A DNA stretch of 64,000 bases. Origin: Vibrio ishigakensis. Lineage in GTDB: Bacteria; Pseudomonadota; Gammaproteobacteria; Enterobacterales; Vibrionaceae. The notes beneath the pieces were generated by a model. That model made no database searches. It was given only the letters and a program-made list of their open reading frames with translations, and was not told where the DNA came from. The position numbers and the translations under genes are program-made. The stretch spans positions 1,752,306 through 1,816,305 of the forward strand of contig NZ_AP024882.1 in assembly GCF_024347675.1 (NCBI RefSeq). Reading direction: 5' to 3'. Shown here piece after piece: positions 54,403 through 63,425 of this stretch (position 1 is the first letter of the stretch; the number at the start of each line of letters is the position of its first letter).

Positions 54403-55026
54403 TTACAGAACGCGCTTAACCTCAGCGTATTCTCCATTGGTTTTTAGTATCACCATGACTGTCTTGTCATTGCGATTGCGGAAAAACCAACCATGGTTAC
54501 CCGTGAAAGCCGCAACCAATTCGCCCTCGGCGTTCGGTACCCCTCGCCCTTTCTCATAGCTGATCGATTGACCGTTTCCATCACCATGGGTATCAAAGTT
54601 CACTGGGCCACCTTTTGCGGTCCATTGAAATTGAGCCACCTGCCCCTCTTGCATGACCAATTTCACTTCAGCCCCTTGTCCAGGCTTTAGTGAAATAAGT
54701 ACCCGGTCTTTCCACTCAGCTGTTGAAGCACTGTTATCCTCGACCGCTGTAGTGGATACAACCGTCTTCTGGACAACAGGTTTCGAAGCTAGAGCCTGAG
54801 CTCTTGCCTCATCTTCTTTAGCCTCTTGCTCTAATTGCGCCTTGATCTCCCCCATCTCAGTGAGGCCCAAAGCCCTGCCGACACCCGTTGGGTCAATGGC
54901 ATATTCGGCAGGCAGAATGACAGTCACCAGTATTACTGAGGCACTAACCAGTGCGATTAGGGTTGAACGAACAAGCTGGCCGTTAGTCGGCAATTGCGCT
55001 CGAGTTGGCATATCTGAGTTATACAT
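54403..55026 (-). CDS. Membrane-anchored periplasmic protein linked to HupE/UreJ
   Basis: 207 residues: a cytoplasmic start of about 20 residues, one membrane span (LIALVSASVILVTVILPAEY), a coiled-coil-like acidic stretch (EMGEIKAQLEQEAKEDEARA) and a periplasmic beta-rich domain with QFQWTAKGGPVNFDTHGDG and FTGNHGWFFRNRNDKTVMV. Proteins of this type occur beside HupE/UreJ-like genes in marine bacteria. As third gene behind a Zur-type box it is probably part of a zinc uptake system, perhaps holding or delivering metal in the periplasm. Function unproven. Confidence 0.7.
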   Translation of the reverse strand: MYNSDMPTRAQLPTNGQLVRSTLIALVSASVILVTVILPAEYAIDPTGVGRALGLTEMGEIKAQLEQEAKEDEARAQALASKPVVQKTVVSTTAVEDNSASTAEWKDRVLISLKPGQGAEVKLVMQEGQVAQFQWTAKGGPVNFDTHGDGNGQSISYEKGRGVPNAEGELVAAFTGNHGWFFRNRNDKTVMVILKTNGEYAEVKRVL

Positions 55027-55044
55027 GTTGAATTCCTTTCTCCT

Positions 55045-55770
55045 TTATTGAGCGACAACGTAGCCAGTTAATTGATAACCGATGAGCATAAAACCTAGGC
55101 TCATCATCAGGATATTGACCGAATAGGCCTGACGAACAAAACCCTGATGCCTTCGCCAAAAACCCATCACAATCAAAATGGTGCCAAGAGCAATTAACTG
55201 CCCTATTTCGACACCCACGTTAAACGCCAACAAGTTAGGAACTAACCCGTCAGGTGAAATATCGTATTCGATAATCTTAGAAGAGAGACCAAAGCCGTGG
55301 CAGAAGCCAAACAGCAAGGTCGCAAGCTTGGTATTAGGCTGTACACCAAACCAACGCTGAAATGCTCCAACATTATCCATCGCCTTGTAGACCACGGATA
55401 AGCCAATAATCGCATCGATGATGTAGCTATTGATACCAATATCAAAGTACACACCAAGCAGCATGGTTGAAGAATGGCCCAGCGCAAATAGGCTCACATA
55501 CAGAGCAATATCTTTCATCTTATACAGAAAGAAGATCACCCCGAGTAAGAACAGAATATGGTCATATCCTGTCACCATGTGTTTAGCTCCCAGATACATA
55601 AACGCAATGATGTTGGTGCCAGTGATTTCTTGGATATAGCCTTTATCGCCTTGTGCTACCGCATGGGCAAACACATCTGTGCTCACCACAGTCGCCAAGG
55701 CTAAAAAGAGGTACAGCGTCCCCTTGCGCAGGGTCGAGTTAGTGACTGCGCTTAAAGAGAAAAAATTCAT
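55045..55770 (-). CDS. HupE/UreJ-family membrane protein, probable metal transporter
   Basis: 241 residues with a signal-like first segment and about six to seven spans. Family motifs: GYDHILFLLGVIFFL, FALGHSSTMLLG and FGFCHGFGLSSKI, placing conserved Asp and His in the membrane as in HupE/UreJ metal permeases. HupE/UreJ proteins are usually linked to nickel or cobalt, but the Zur-type box ahead of the gene set points to zinc. It lies between the His-rich protein and the anchored protein genes. Confidence 0.82.
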   Translation of the reverse strand: MNFFSLSAVTNSTLRKGTLYLFLALATVVSTDVFAHAVAQGDKGYIQEITGTNIIAFMYLGAKHMVTGYDHILFLLGVIFFLYKMKDIALYVSLFALGHSSTMLLGVYFDIGINSYIIDAIIGLSVVYKAMDNVGAFQRWFGVQPNTKLATLLFGFCHGFGLSSKIIEYDISPDGLVPNLLAFNVGVEIGQLIALGTILIVMGFWRRHQGFVRQAYSVNILMMSLGFMLIGYQLTGYVVAQ

Positions 55771-55821
55771 ATAGATTCCATTGTTTTATTAGTTGTTGAA
55801 AACCACGTTACGTGGCGTAAA

Positions 55822-56184
55822 TCAAACGACTAATAAGTCTCTGGGAGGACGCTTTATCAAAAACGGTTCATAGAGTGGTCTTCCATCAGGTTGACCTTGG
55901 GAAATGGAAGTGAGTTCAACAATCAAGGATGTGGATACAAGAGATCTTAAGTTCGCGCCATCATAGGTATGGTGGTGATTACTCGCGTCATGATGGAAGG
56001 TTTGTTCACTGTCGCTTGCATGAGAATGACTCGATGAGTGAGAATGTTCATGGACACTCGCCATCGACAAACTGTGGGAGCGAAACTCACCAATGGTCGA
56101 CGATGTCATAGAAAGTACGACAACGAACAGCATCACGGTGCTGATTAATCGATTTGTTGTCATAGAGTCCATCTGGGGCATCAT
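55822..56184 (-). CDS. Small His-rich membrane-associated protein
   Basis: About 120 residues. A hydrophobic segment (LISTVMLFVVVLSMTSSTIG) precedes a cluster with HEHSHSSSHSHASDSE and FHHDASNHHHTYDG, a strong zinc-binding pattern, and a basic end (LIKRPPRDLLVV). I start at ATGATG with AAGGA 10 bases upstream; a GTG slightly earlier or an ATG at 56163 are alternatives. It is first gene after the Zur-type box, so it is probably a zinc-scavenging or zinc-chaperone protein. Confidence 0.7.
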   Translation of the reverse strand: MMPQMDSMTTNRLISTVMLFVVVLSMTSSTIGEFRSHSLSMASVHEHSHSSSHSHASDSEQTFHHDASNHHHTYDGANLRSLVSTSLIVELTSISQGQPDGRPLYEPFLIKRPPRDLLVV

Positions 56185-56212
56185 GCCAGTCACATCCTTG
56201 TAGAAACGTGAT

Positions 56213-56227
56213 TGTTATATTATAACA
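56213..56227. promoter_or_regulatory. Zur-type box
   Basis: TGTTATATTATAACA is a perfect 15 bp palindrome around a central base and equals the core of the gammaproteobacterial Zur consensus TGTTATAnTATAACA. It sits about 30 bp before the His-rich protein start codon, where a repressor would block transcription when zinc is plentiful. Confidence 0.8.
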
Positions 56228-56420
56228 TCGGTTGAATATCAACAGCTGTAGGGATAATTGATCGTTGAAAGCCGTAAGCTAGGTCTACTACTAAAGCTGA
56301 AACTGTTCACACAGGCTTACCTTATCAAGTATCTCTCTCCCATCTATGATAAGGTGCGCACCACTGACTAGGTCCTTGATTATCTAGCTCCTCTTACACG
56401 TACTTTCTCTAGGAATTATT

Positions 56421-56891
56421 TTGACTAATAACGACATTCTTCGCCGTATTCGCTACACCTTTGATTTTAAAGACTCAGAAATGGTTAACATCTTCGGTGC
56501 CGCCGATCACGAAGTAACCCAGGCTAATATCGTGAGTTGGTTGAAAAAGGAAGATGATAAAGAATTTAGCGAGCTGTTGGATGTCGAGCTAGCAACGTTC
56601 TTGAACGGCCTAATTAATACCAAGCGCGGTAAACGCGAGGGTGAACAGCCTAAGCCGGAAAGCCGCCTGACCAACAACATGATCTTCATGAAGCTTCGAA
56701 TTGCACTGAACATGAAAGCAGAAGATATACTTGAAACCTTGGCTCTGGTTAATTTCAGATTGAGCAAACACGAGCTCAGCGCGTTCTTCCGCAAGCCTGA
56801 TAACAAACACTATCGCGAGTGCGGAGATCAGGTATTAAGAAACTTCCTGACCGGTGTGCAGCATCAACTTCGCCCTAATCAGCAGCAATAA
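56421..56891 (+). CDS. yehS: YehS-like DUF1456 protein
   Basis: 156 residues made of two similar DUF1456 halves: MTNNDILRRIRYTFDFKDSE with a WLKKEDDKEF follow-on, and NNMIFMKLRIALNMKAEDIL with a FRKPDNKHYRECGDQVLRNF follow-on. TTG start preceded by AGGAAT. Function unknown in all members. It is 25 bp ahead of a helicase gene on the same strand and may be co-transcribed. Confidence 0.86.
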   Translation: MTNNDILRRIRYTFDFKDSEMVNIFGAADHEVTQANIVSWLKKEDDKEFSELLDVELATFLNGLINTKRGKREGEQPKPESRLTNNMIFMKLRIALNMKAEDILETLALVNFRLSKHELSAFFRKPDNKHYRECGDQVLRNFLTGVQHQLRPNQQQ

Positions 56892-56916
56892 GCATTATAG
56901 AAGCAAAGAGTAACCT

Positions 56917-58137
56917 ATGTCGTTTAATGGCCTATCCCTTAATCAAGAACTAGTGGCAGCCCTGCCCGCTAGTATTAGCAAACCAACAGAGATTCAGCTC
57001 CAAGCCATTCCAGCAATTCTGAATCAAAGAGACCTGTTGGCTATCGCGAAAACAGGAAGTGGCAAAACATTGGCTTATGGGTTATCGCTATTGCAGCTAA
57101 TCGAAGAAAACCCACAAAACAATCTAGCTCTGATACTAGTTCCAACCCGTGAACTCGCTTTGCAAGTAGACAAGGCGCTTGACTCGATATCGAGGAACAT
57201 AAGGTCCGTCTGTCTTTGCGGTGGTGTAGATAAGTCTAAGCAAATAGCCGAGCTTGCGAATCACCCACAGATTATTGTGGCGACTCCAGGCCGACTGCTT
57301 GACCTAATGGCTGAAAAAGCATTCGATGCAACGAGCATAAACAAGCTGGTTCTTGATGAAGCAGATCGACTTTTGGAAATGGGATTCTGGACGGATGTTC
57401 AAAAGATCATTAATCAGATTTCTGCGAAACGCCAAACTCTAATGTTCTCTGCAACCTTCCCTGAATTGCTTAAAAGTAAGGCAGAGGCTCTGCTTCATAC
57501 TCCAAAAGTCATCAAAGTACGCGAAGCAGAAACCAAAGCAGCAGCTATCGATGAGCAACTGTTCTTAGTAAATAAGGGCGGTAAAACCAAGGCACTGATA
57601 CACCAAATCAAGAACAACAACTGGCAACAAGTGTTGGTCTTTATCGGTGCCAAAGACAACGCCGATGCATTATGCAAAAAGCTAAATAAAGCAGGGCTGG
57701 TGACTGCTGCACTTCATGGAAACAAGGACCAGGCAGAAAGAGAAACAACCCTTGAGCTATTCAAACAGCACAAGATACAGGTTCTTATCGCCACAGACCT
57801 GCTTGCTCGCGGTGTGCATGTAGAGCGTTTGCCTGTGGTGATTAACTTTGAACTACCATCAAATGCGGAAGTTTATGTGCACCGAATCGGCCGAACCGCT
57901 CGCGCAGGACAACAAGGCATAGCGATTTCTCTGGTTTGCCATGGTGAATCTGAATACCTGACTGCAATAAGAAAAGCCACGTCACGCGAACTGCCACTTC
58001 AAGAATTAGAAGGTTTCCCTGTAACGGACAAGCCGTCGACTGGCGAAAGCAAACGAGCCCCGAGAGATAAACAAGCCAATCGCAGAACCAACAGCAAAAA
58101 AAGCATCAAGCAGTTTAAGACCAGAACAAAGGGTTAA
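56917..58137 (+). CDS. DEAD-box RNA helicase
   Basis: 406 residues, a compact DEAD-box helicase. Q motif (ISKPTEIQLQAIPAIL), motif I AKTGSGKT, Ia PTRELALQ, Ib TPGRLLDL, II DEADRLLEMGF, III SAT, IV-V IATDLLARGVHVE and VI HRIGRTARAGQ are complete. The tail is basic (KRAPRDKQANRRTNSKK). It should remodel RNA or ribosome precursors. Which paralogue (RhlE-, SrmB- or DbpA-like) is not settled. Confidence 0.92.
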   Translation: MSFNGLSLNQELVAALPASISKPTEIQLQAIPAILNQRDLLAIAKTGSGKTLAYGLSLLQLIEENPQNNLALILVPTRELALQVDKALDSISRNIRSVCLCGGVDKSKQIAELANHPQIIVATPGRLLDLMAEKAFDATSINKLVLDEADRLLEMGFWTDVQKIINQISAKRQTLMFSATFPELLKSKAEALLHTPKVIKVREAETKAAAIDEQLFLVNKGGKTKALIHQIKNNNWQQVLVFIGAKDNADALCKKLNKAGLVTAALHGNKDQAERETTLELFKQHKIQVLIATDLLARGVHVERLPVVINFELPSNAEVYVHRIGRTARAGQQGIAISLVCHGESEYLTAIRKATSRELPLQELEGFPVTDKPSTGESKRAPRDKQANRRTNSKKSIKQFKTRTKG

Positions 58138-58152
58138 GCCCAAAACAACGGC

Positions 58153-59235
58153 TCAGAAACCGTTTTCTCGAGCCGTACATCCATGAGTATAAACAAACCC
58201 ACCAAACATATATTTAGTAGCTTCGGCCCCCAAGACTGCGATCTTTGCTCCCGCCTTTAGCTCACCATTATTCACTAGATTGGAGAAACTGCACCAAATC
58301 GCAGCCGAGCCTAAATTACCCCAATGCTTGGCATCGTTGATAATCTTATTTGGGTCAATATCCAACGCTTCTGATAGCATAGTATCGATATGACCACTGG
58401 CTTGGTGAGGAATGATGTAGTCGAAGTCACGAAGCTGGTAGCCTCGGCTTTTCAATGCCTGAATGCTCGCCTCAAATAGCGCCTGACCATTTTCACGTAC
58501 CTTGCTCGCATCGTGATGAAAGCGTGCCTTGGTATCTTGGGTATATGCTGGTAGCGAGCCACCATCAAGTGACAGCCCGGGAGACTTATCAATACCTATC
58601 TGCCCTGTAAAGCAATCTGAGATGATACCAATCCCTTGATGTGCCTCAGGCGCTACTATGACTCCCCCAGCACCGTCGCCCATTTGCATGTAATTGATAA
58701 GCTGAGGTTGGTCCAAAAAATCCGGCTGATAATCAAAATAAACAGAACCTGTTTCACTGCCCACTATCACCACAGGTTTACCTAACATAGCAATCCGAGG
58801 GATCGCGATTTGCAGTGAATTCGCAAAGCCTGTGCACGCTTGCCTAAGCTCCATAAAAGCGCCTCGATATCGAAGTTTTTCAGCCACCCACGCGATGCTT
58901 GGCGGCAGCTGTGTATCCGGTGTGGTGGTGTGACCGATAAGATAATCAATGTCATCGAGTGTTATGAAGGATTGACTGACTAGGGCACGAACGGTTTGCT
59001 CAGCAAGATCTGAATTAGAAGGATTTGGGCGACTGACGGCTTTTTCGATGCTTCGTGAGAAATGACGCTGTTCAATTCCCAAGTAGGGAGCTATACGAGC
59101 CGCTACTTTGGCGTAGCGCTTACCTGATAATTGTTCGAGTGCCGATATCAATTGCGTATTGCTGAGTTGTTGTGGTGGAAATTGATGGCTAGCAGCGAGT
59201 AAAGAAACTGCACCTGGTAAGAATGTCGCGCTCAT
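58153..59235 (-). CDS. Ketoacyl synthase III-like enzyme
   Basis: 360 residues of the FabH/thiolase fold. The catalytic triad is in place: Cys134 in RQACTGFAN, His277 in IIPHQASGH and Asn307 in HWGNLGSAA. It is slightly longer than FabH (about 317 residues) and differs from it, so a specialised acyl-condensing or acyl-transferring enzyme is more likely than the housekeeping one. It begins 29 bp after a ferritin-like diiron protein gene on the same strand; the pair looks like a small biosynthetic unit. Product unknown. Confidence 0.82.
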   Translation of the reverse strand: MSATFLPGAVSLLAASHQFPPQQLSNTQLISALEQLSGKRYAKVAARIAPYLGIEQRHFSRSIEKAVSRPNPSNSDLAEQTVRALVSQSFITLDDIDYLIGHTTTPDTQLPPSIAWVAEKLRYRGAFMELRQACTGFANSLQIAIPRIAMLGKPVVIVGSETGSVYFDYQPDFLDQPQLINYMQMGDGAGGVIVAPEAHQGIGIISDCFTGQIGIDKSPGLSLDGGSLPAYTQDTKARFHHDASKVRENGQALFEASIQALKSRGYQLRDFDYIIPHQASGHIDTMLSEALDIDPNKIINDAKHWGNLGSAAIWCSFSNLVNNGELKAGAKIAVLGAEATKYMFGGFVYTHGCTARENGF

Positions 59236-59264
59236 TGATTTCCTCTCCTTGAAAGTCGAAATTG

Positions 59265-59972
59265 TTAGGCGCTGCTCGCCTCAAAAATATCGTCTAGTTG
59301 GACACCTATTTCAGAAAAAGCCGCCTGCTCCGTATTGAGTAACTCAAACAGTCGCCGTGATATCACCGCATCCATCTCTTTCCACTTTGATTTGTCATAG
59401 CCAAGCGTCAATGCGTGCCGTTTTGAGACCGAAACGTGCCTAGCTTCGTCTTGTTTTATAGCGCGACATAAGAGAACAAAGGGGTGTTGAGGGGCTAGGT
59501 GGCCTTTCTCTATAAACAGCATCAACTTACACACCAGCGCATCGAGGCAAGCAATTTGAGCAAAGTGCTCTTCAATGGTTTTACGTGCTCCTAGAGAGGT
59601 AAAAAAACGCTGGCTACGACGCTTGATAGCCAAGATATCGACCGGCTCTGCTAGCTGACTGCGCACGCATTCCAGTGCTTCCTCATGGTATTTCTCATCT
59701 AACACAATCCGCTCAAAATCGTCCTGAGCATTTGTTTCGATTGAATGGACCTTCTGCCTCTGTGACTCGTTATAGAACACCCACTGAGAGCTTTGTTCAC
59801 CGCACACCAGTAGAGGTAGCAAGCGAGACAGTGCAGCTGCTTGCGCTTCACTAAACCGAAATTCGCTACTTTGATATTGCTCAAGCCATGCGCGTACTGG
59901 ACTTTCACTATTGGCAGCAAAAGAACTTGAAGCCTCTAAAGGGACAGATGGAAAACAGGCTTTCATGGTCAT
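59265..59972 (-). CDS. Ferritin-like diiron protein, putative oxygenase
   Basis: About 235 residues, mostly helical. Diiron-type ligand motifs are DEKYHEEA (E-x-x-H), TIEEHFAQIACLDA and KQDEARHVSVSKR (D-E-x-R-H), spaced as in ferritin-like or AurF-like oxidases. It lies just upstream of the ketoacyl-synthase-like gene and should modify an acyl or aromatic substrate with oxygen. Start is uncertain: an ATG at 59972 with weak ACGGA spacing, a GTG at 59993 or a second ATG at 59966. Family assignment is by motif only. Confidence 0.65.
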   Translation of the reverse strand: MTMKACFPSVPLEASSSFAANSESPVRAWLEQYQSSEFRFSEAQAAALSRLLPLLVCGEQSSQWVFYNESQRQKVHSIETNAQDDFERIVLDEKYHEEALECVRSQLAEPVDILAIKRRSQRFFTSLGARKTIEEHFAQIACLDALVCKLMLFIEKGHLAPQHPFVLLCRAIKQDEARHVSVSKRHALTLGYDKSKWKEMDAVISRRLFELLNTEQAAFSEIGVQLDDIFEASSA

Positions 59973-60557
59973 GGCACAATCCGTTGGCAACACATGCTAT
60001 AGAGAGACCGGATTAATCAGAAATTCTTTTCTTGGGAGGGTTAAAACTTGTGCGCGGGGCACGTGGACGGGTGTAGCGCTTCGGGTAGCGAGGAAAATGA
60101 GGGAGAATATTTGCTGTTTTGTTTCAACAATCTCGTCACCCTTTAGTTCAAATCTAGATAGCCGATCGCAAACTCAACTCACTTTTAGACAGAAGCTTGT
60201 CAGTGATATTACTAATTTAGCAAAGTACGAAAAACGTTGATTAACCTCTAACCGATATCTCGGGTATACGTTTTTTGAGGTTGCAGTCACAGAAGCATCA
60301 TTAGCAATAACATCAATATTAACAGTGACATATAATGATAGTAGTTATCATTATCATATTTAAATGCCAATTATTACACTATTACGGTTGGCTTAGTCGG
60401 TAGTGCTGTTTCTGGTGGGCTGGCTCTGATAATGGGGGCTGGAACATAGGGTGCTCTAGCTACTGGAGGTGTTCGGATCTCCGTTAGTGATGGGTGTAAC
60501 CGTTGTCATAGCTAAAAAATAAACAGTCGTTAATTTTTAGAAGCAAGAGGTACCAAA
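59973..60557. other. 585 bp stretch with a repeat and a decayed frame
   Basis: Contains repeat copy A near 60175-60205 and, around 60375-60520, a reading frame interrupted by a TAG whose parts read VGLVGSAVSGGLALIMGAGT and GALATGGVRISV, suggesting a broken Gly/Ala-rich gene. No intact gene is seen. Confidence 0.4.
60175..60205 (+). repeat. Accessory-region repeat, copy A
   Basis: AACTCACTTTTAGACAGAAG followed by CTTGTCAGTG; about 24 of 30 bases equal copy B at 61093-61125. Confidence 0.5.
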
Positions 60558-60758
60558 TTGGCTGAGTTTATGGACAAAATGGTAAAAGAAAGCCTACTGA
60601 CTTGTGCATTAATCATGATAGGGGTGGGAGTTTCCGAAGGTAGCTTCTCAAATGGCTTATTATCTCCTGAAGCCATCAGGGTTTATATGTTGACCATGAT
60701 ATTTACACCCATTCACGCATTGTTAGTCATCGAGTTTAAGCGGTTACTTTCAAAATAA
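60558..60758 (+). CDS. Small membrane protein, two spans
   Basis: 66 residues with a TTG start behind AGAGG, or 62 from an ATG at 60570. Two hydrophobic segments (SLLTCALIMIGVGVSEG and YMLTMIFTPIHALLVIEF) suggest a small inner-membrane protein. No family recognised. It lies in the AT-rich accessory region. Confidence 0.5.
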   Translation: MAEFMDKMVKESLLTCALIMIGVGVSEGSFSNGLLSPEAIRVYMLTMIFTPIHALLVIEFKRLLSK

Positions 60759-61352
60759 TTTTTCTTCATCTAAGGTTATCAGCTGACAACTTAGTATTCT
60801 CCATGGCCAATTTCAGTAGCATTTATGAGCTGTTGAAGAACTTTGAAATTCATTGAAGGGGACCTAAGTCAAACGAACGCTAACTTTCTCGCCTTTTGCA
60901 TATAGGTCGTTGCAATAATCGTTGACTCTTTCCTCAATAGGGCTCTTTTGCAAATAAGTCTCTACCGAAGCGTAATCACACAAGTACCTACCCTGCATAG
61001 CACTATAAATTTGTCCATTGAGTAGTTAAATTTATCGCAGGACTTGAAAGAGAAGAATCGACGCCAATTCGAAGACTTCAGTCTCTCGCTCTAAACTCAT
61101 TTTTGGACAGAAACATGTTAGTGGCTTTGCTAAAAGCACCCTATGAATAACTGCCAATATGGGAAACCACTCAACGAGATATCTAGTTTTAAAGGTACAT
61201 TTCACAAGCCCGACAATCTACAGACAAGACATATATTTCGTCGAGAAAGTATATGTCTGTAATACTTAACCAAATCATAAAGAAGATTTTTAAAACCTCC
61301 TCAATTATTTAGAAATGATAGTCGTTGAACCTCAATCGCTTTCTATACATGC
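60759..61352. other. 594 bp stretch with a repeat and possible gene remnant
   Basis: Holds repeat copy B at 61093-61125, an imperfect hairpin at 61228-61257 (GACATATA..TATATGTC), and a 44-residue minus-strand frame at 60864-60998 (starts MQGRYLCDYASVETYLQK) that could be a remnant. No intact gene. Confidence 0.4.
61093..61125 (+). repeat. Accessory-region repeat, copy B
   Basis: AAACTCATTTTTGGACAGAA followed by ACATGTTAGTG; resembles copy A and the hairpin at 63686-63720. Confidence 0.5.
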
Positions 61353-62198
61353 CTATTCTTCCGTAATTGCTTCCAAATCATTAACAATAATTTGCTTTGC
61401 TTCGTCATGATTTTTCCAAAAAGCCACGGCTCCTGATCCGCCAGTGCTCGACATACTCCAACTCTGGACTTCACAGTTTCTTATCTGGCCAACATAGGTA
61501 GCAAATGTTGGCTTATCACGATCACCATAGAAATAGCCATCAAACTCGTAGTAGAGTGCTCCTATCAAAGGGCAATTAAGAGACGTATCGTATTGATACC
61601 TAACATATCCAGTGGGCTCAGTATTGTCATCGAACATCATAAAGTACCAATAACCGCCATTTTCATTTACTTGACTGATATCATACATTCTCACTAAATC
61701 TAGGTTTTCATCATAATCAAAAAACGTAAAGTGCTCAGTATCATTAGTAGTTTGTTTGCATGGATTGTAATATCCAGCTTCTTCAGTCAAATAAAATCCT
61801 CGAAGAGTTCCTTCACTATGAATCTCTATCTCTTGGCCACATAGCATAGTTATTGGAAGGCCAGGTTCTAATGGAAGTTCGGGCTCTGTAGGCGGTTTTT
61901 CTTCGCAATATTCACTATCTATACACTCTTCAGGAACTTCTGGAGGCAATGGTTCTATTGGTGGTGCTGGAGGAATAGGTACGGGTAATTCTGTTTCTGG
62001 AGGTTCGATAGGCTCCCCGCATTCATCACATGGTTCTGGTTCTATAGGAGGAAGAGGCTCTATAGGAGGGTTTGGTTCTACCGGTGGAGACGGTTCCTCG
62101 ATTGGTGGCTGTTCTGGTGGTATTTGAGGGCTGTTCGAATCCTCACTACCACATGCAGCCAACAGTATGGTCAAACTAGTTAATACTACTTTCTTCAT
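61353..62198 (-). CDS. Pro/Glu-rich lipoprotein
   Basis: 281 residues. Lipoprotein signal MKKVVLTSLTILLAAC (Cys16). Residues about 24-113 are a low-complexity PP/EP-rich stalk with a few Cys (EPCDECGEP, CIDSEYCEE), then a globular domain with GGYWYFMMFDDN, YYEFDGYFYGDRDKP and several Cys. The stalk should lift the domain off the membrane. No family recognised; surrounded by accessory-type sequence. Confidence 0.7.
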   Translation of the reverse strand: MKKVVLTSLTILLAACGSEDSNSPQIPPEQPPIEEPSPPVEPNPPIEPLPPIEPEPCDECGEPIEPPETELPVPIPPAPPIEPLPPEVPEECIDSEYCEEKPPTEPELPLEPGLPITMLCGQEIEIHSEGTLRGFYLTEEAGYYNPCKQTTNDTEHFTFFDYDENLDLVRMYDISQVNENGGYWYFMMFDDNTEPTGYVRYQYDTSLNCPLIGALYYEFDGYFYGDRDKPTFATYVGQIRNCEVQSWSMSSTGGSGAVAFWKNHDEAKQIIVNDLEAITEE

Positions 62199-62517
62199 TT
62201 TAGAGTTTCTTAAATTAATATTTGAGCCGATAGTACCAAAGCCTCTAAATATTAATTACCAATACGCGCCATGTAGAAAGTTACTTGCTAGCCCTACTGA
62301 AGTAGATGAACAAATTTGGTCAAATTGATAGAGCTTGGGCATGAGGAAAAGTAATCAAATATCAAGCTGAATGCAGTTTAAAAAAACAACTCAAAACATA
62401 ATGGGCCAAGGGCGAGCTAGCTAAAATCCCCGCTAACACGCCTCTGGACAATTCTGATTCAGGGCAACCTGTCTTTTCTGTCAGAAGCAGGAACTGAAAT
62501 TGACAGATTGATGAGTA
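62199..62517. other. 319 bp gap, nothing recognised
   Basis: AT-rich spacer without gene, RNA or strong repeat. Confidence 0.4.
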
Positions 62518-62763
62518 TTAGTGATGAAGTCCTTTGCCCCCACCCCTAGTATGCGAATATGCATGAGCAGTGTCATTACCAGCTTTTTTCCAACGGTTTC
62601 CTCTGGATAGAGCAGACTTTGAGTTGAAGAAGTTATCAATCTCGGCTTTCCTTTTCGCTTTTCTATTAGCCTCTTGCTCGCCGTCTTTAATCTCCTTGGG
62701 TGCGGTAGCACCTTGACCAACAAGTAGGTATCGAGTTAAAGCGTTCCAAATTTTTTTTAACAT
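62518..62763 (-). CDS. Small basic protein, hypothetical
   Basis: 81 residues beginning MLKKIWNALTRYLLVGQG, then a highly charged helical part (KEIKDGEQEANRKAKRKAE) and ending HTRGGGKGLHH. No clear ribosome binding site. No family recognised; moderate chance of being real. Confidence 0.4.
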   Translation of the reverse strand: MLKKIWNALTRYLLVGQGATAPKEIKDGEQEANRKAKRKAEIDNFFNSKSALSRGNRWKKAGNDTAHAYSHTRGGGKGLHH

Positions 62764-62927
62764 AAGAAATCAATAGTAAGATTGGGTTTGAAGCAGTCGA
62801 TTAAGGGATAAGCTGACGTATTGCAAAACTTCTATTGTCGTGACCAAAATAATTAAGCCACAACAGGTTGCACTAACTACTCTCTTTTGAGTTCACTCGA
62901 CAACAATAGTTCAGGAACTGCAATGCT

Positions 62928-63425
62928 TTAAAGCGCGTCACCTCCACCATTGTTCCATGCCTTAGTAAATCCTTTGGCGCTAAAGTTTACTGCACCACCA
63001 TTAGGCCCAAATTTCACATGAACAACATTCTTTCGTTTGAACTCGTTTACAATGAATTGTTGCCCAGCGTCAGTGAGTGCGCCTGCGCTTGTGTATTCCC
63101 CAGACGAATCTTGAAACTCATTGCAGCTCTCAACCATCCTTACGTTCTGGCCGTTAATTGTATACGTGACTTCTTCGAGATTATTGCGCCCGTAGTTTGA
63201 CGGGTTACAAGAGCTGGTGTACTGAATCTCCCAATAGAAAAACACCCTCTGGTTCCCGCCTACCGTCATTCCAACCTTAGCGGACGCGTACTGGTTGCCT
63301 TTATTGGGTATATGAAGCTCAGTTATAGCCTTGTCGTCTTCCCAATCGTACTGAGTTGAATCAATGCTAGATGCGCTCGCACCAAATGAAGCGAGTATGA
63401 CCGCTGCCAGTAGTAGTTTTTTCAT
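62928..63425 (-). CDS. Secreted hypothetical protein
   Basis: 165 residues with signal peptide (MKKLLLAAVILASFGASA) and AAGGGA before the ATG. The mature protein is beta-rich and hydrophilic, with two Cys (SSCNPSN and ESCNEFQ) probably forming a disulphide, and WEDDKAITELHIPNKGNQYA near its start. No membrane span. Family not recognised. Confidence 0.7.
   Translation of the reverse strand: MKKLLLAAVILASFGASASSIDSTQYDWEDDKAITELHIPNKGNQYASAKVGMTVGGNQRVFFYWEIQYTSSCNPSNYGRNNLEEVTYTINGQNVRMVESCNEFQDSSGEYTSAGALTDAGQQFIVNEFKRKNVVHVKFGPNGGAVNFSAKGFTKAWNNGGGDAL

Noticed and set aside
59911..60240. Plus-strand 109-residue frame
   Set aside because: It starts inside the diiron gene on the other strand, is of poor composition and covers the repeat copy A.
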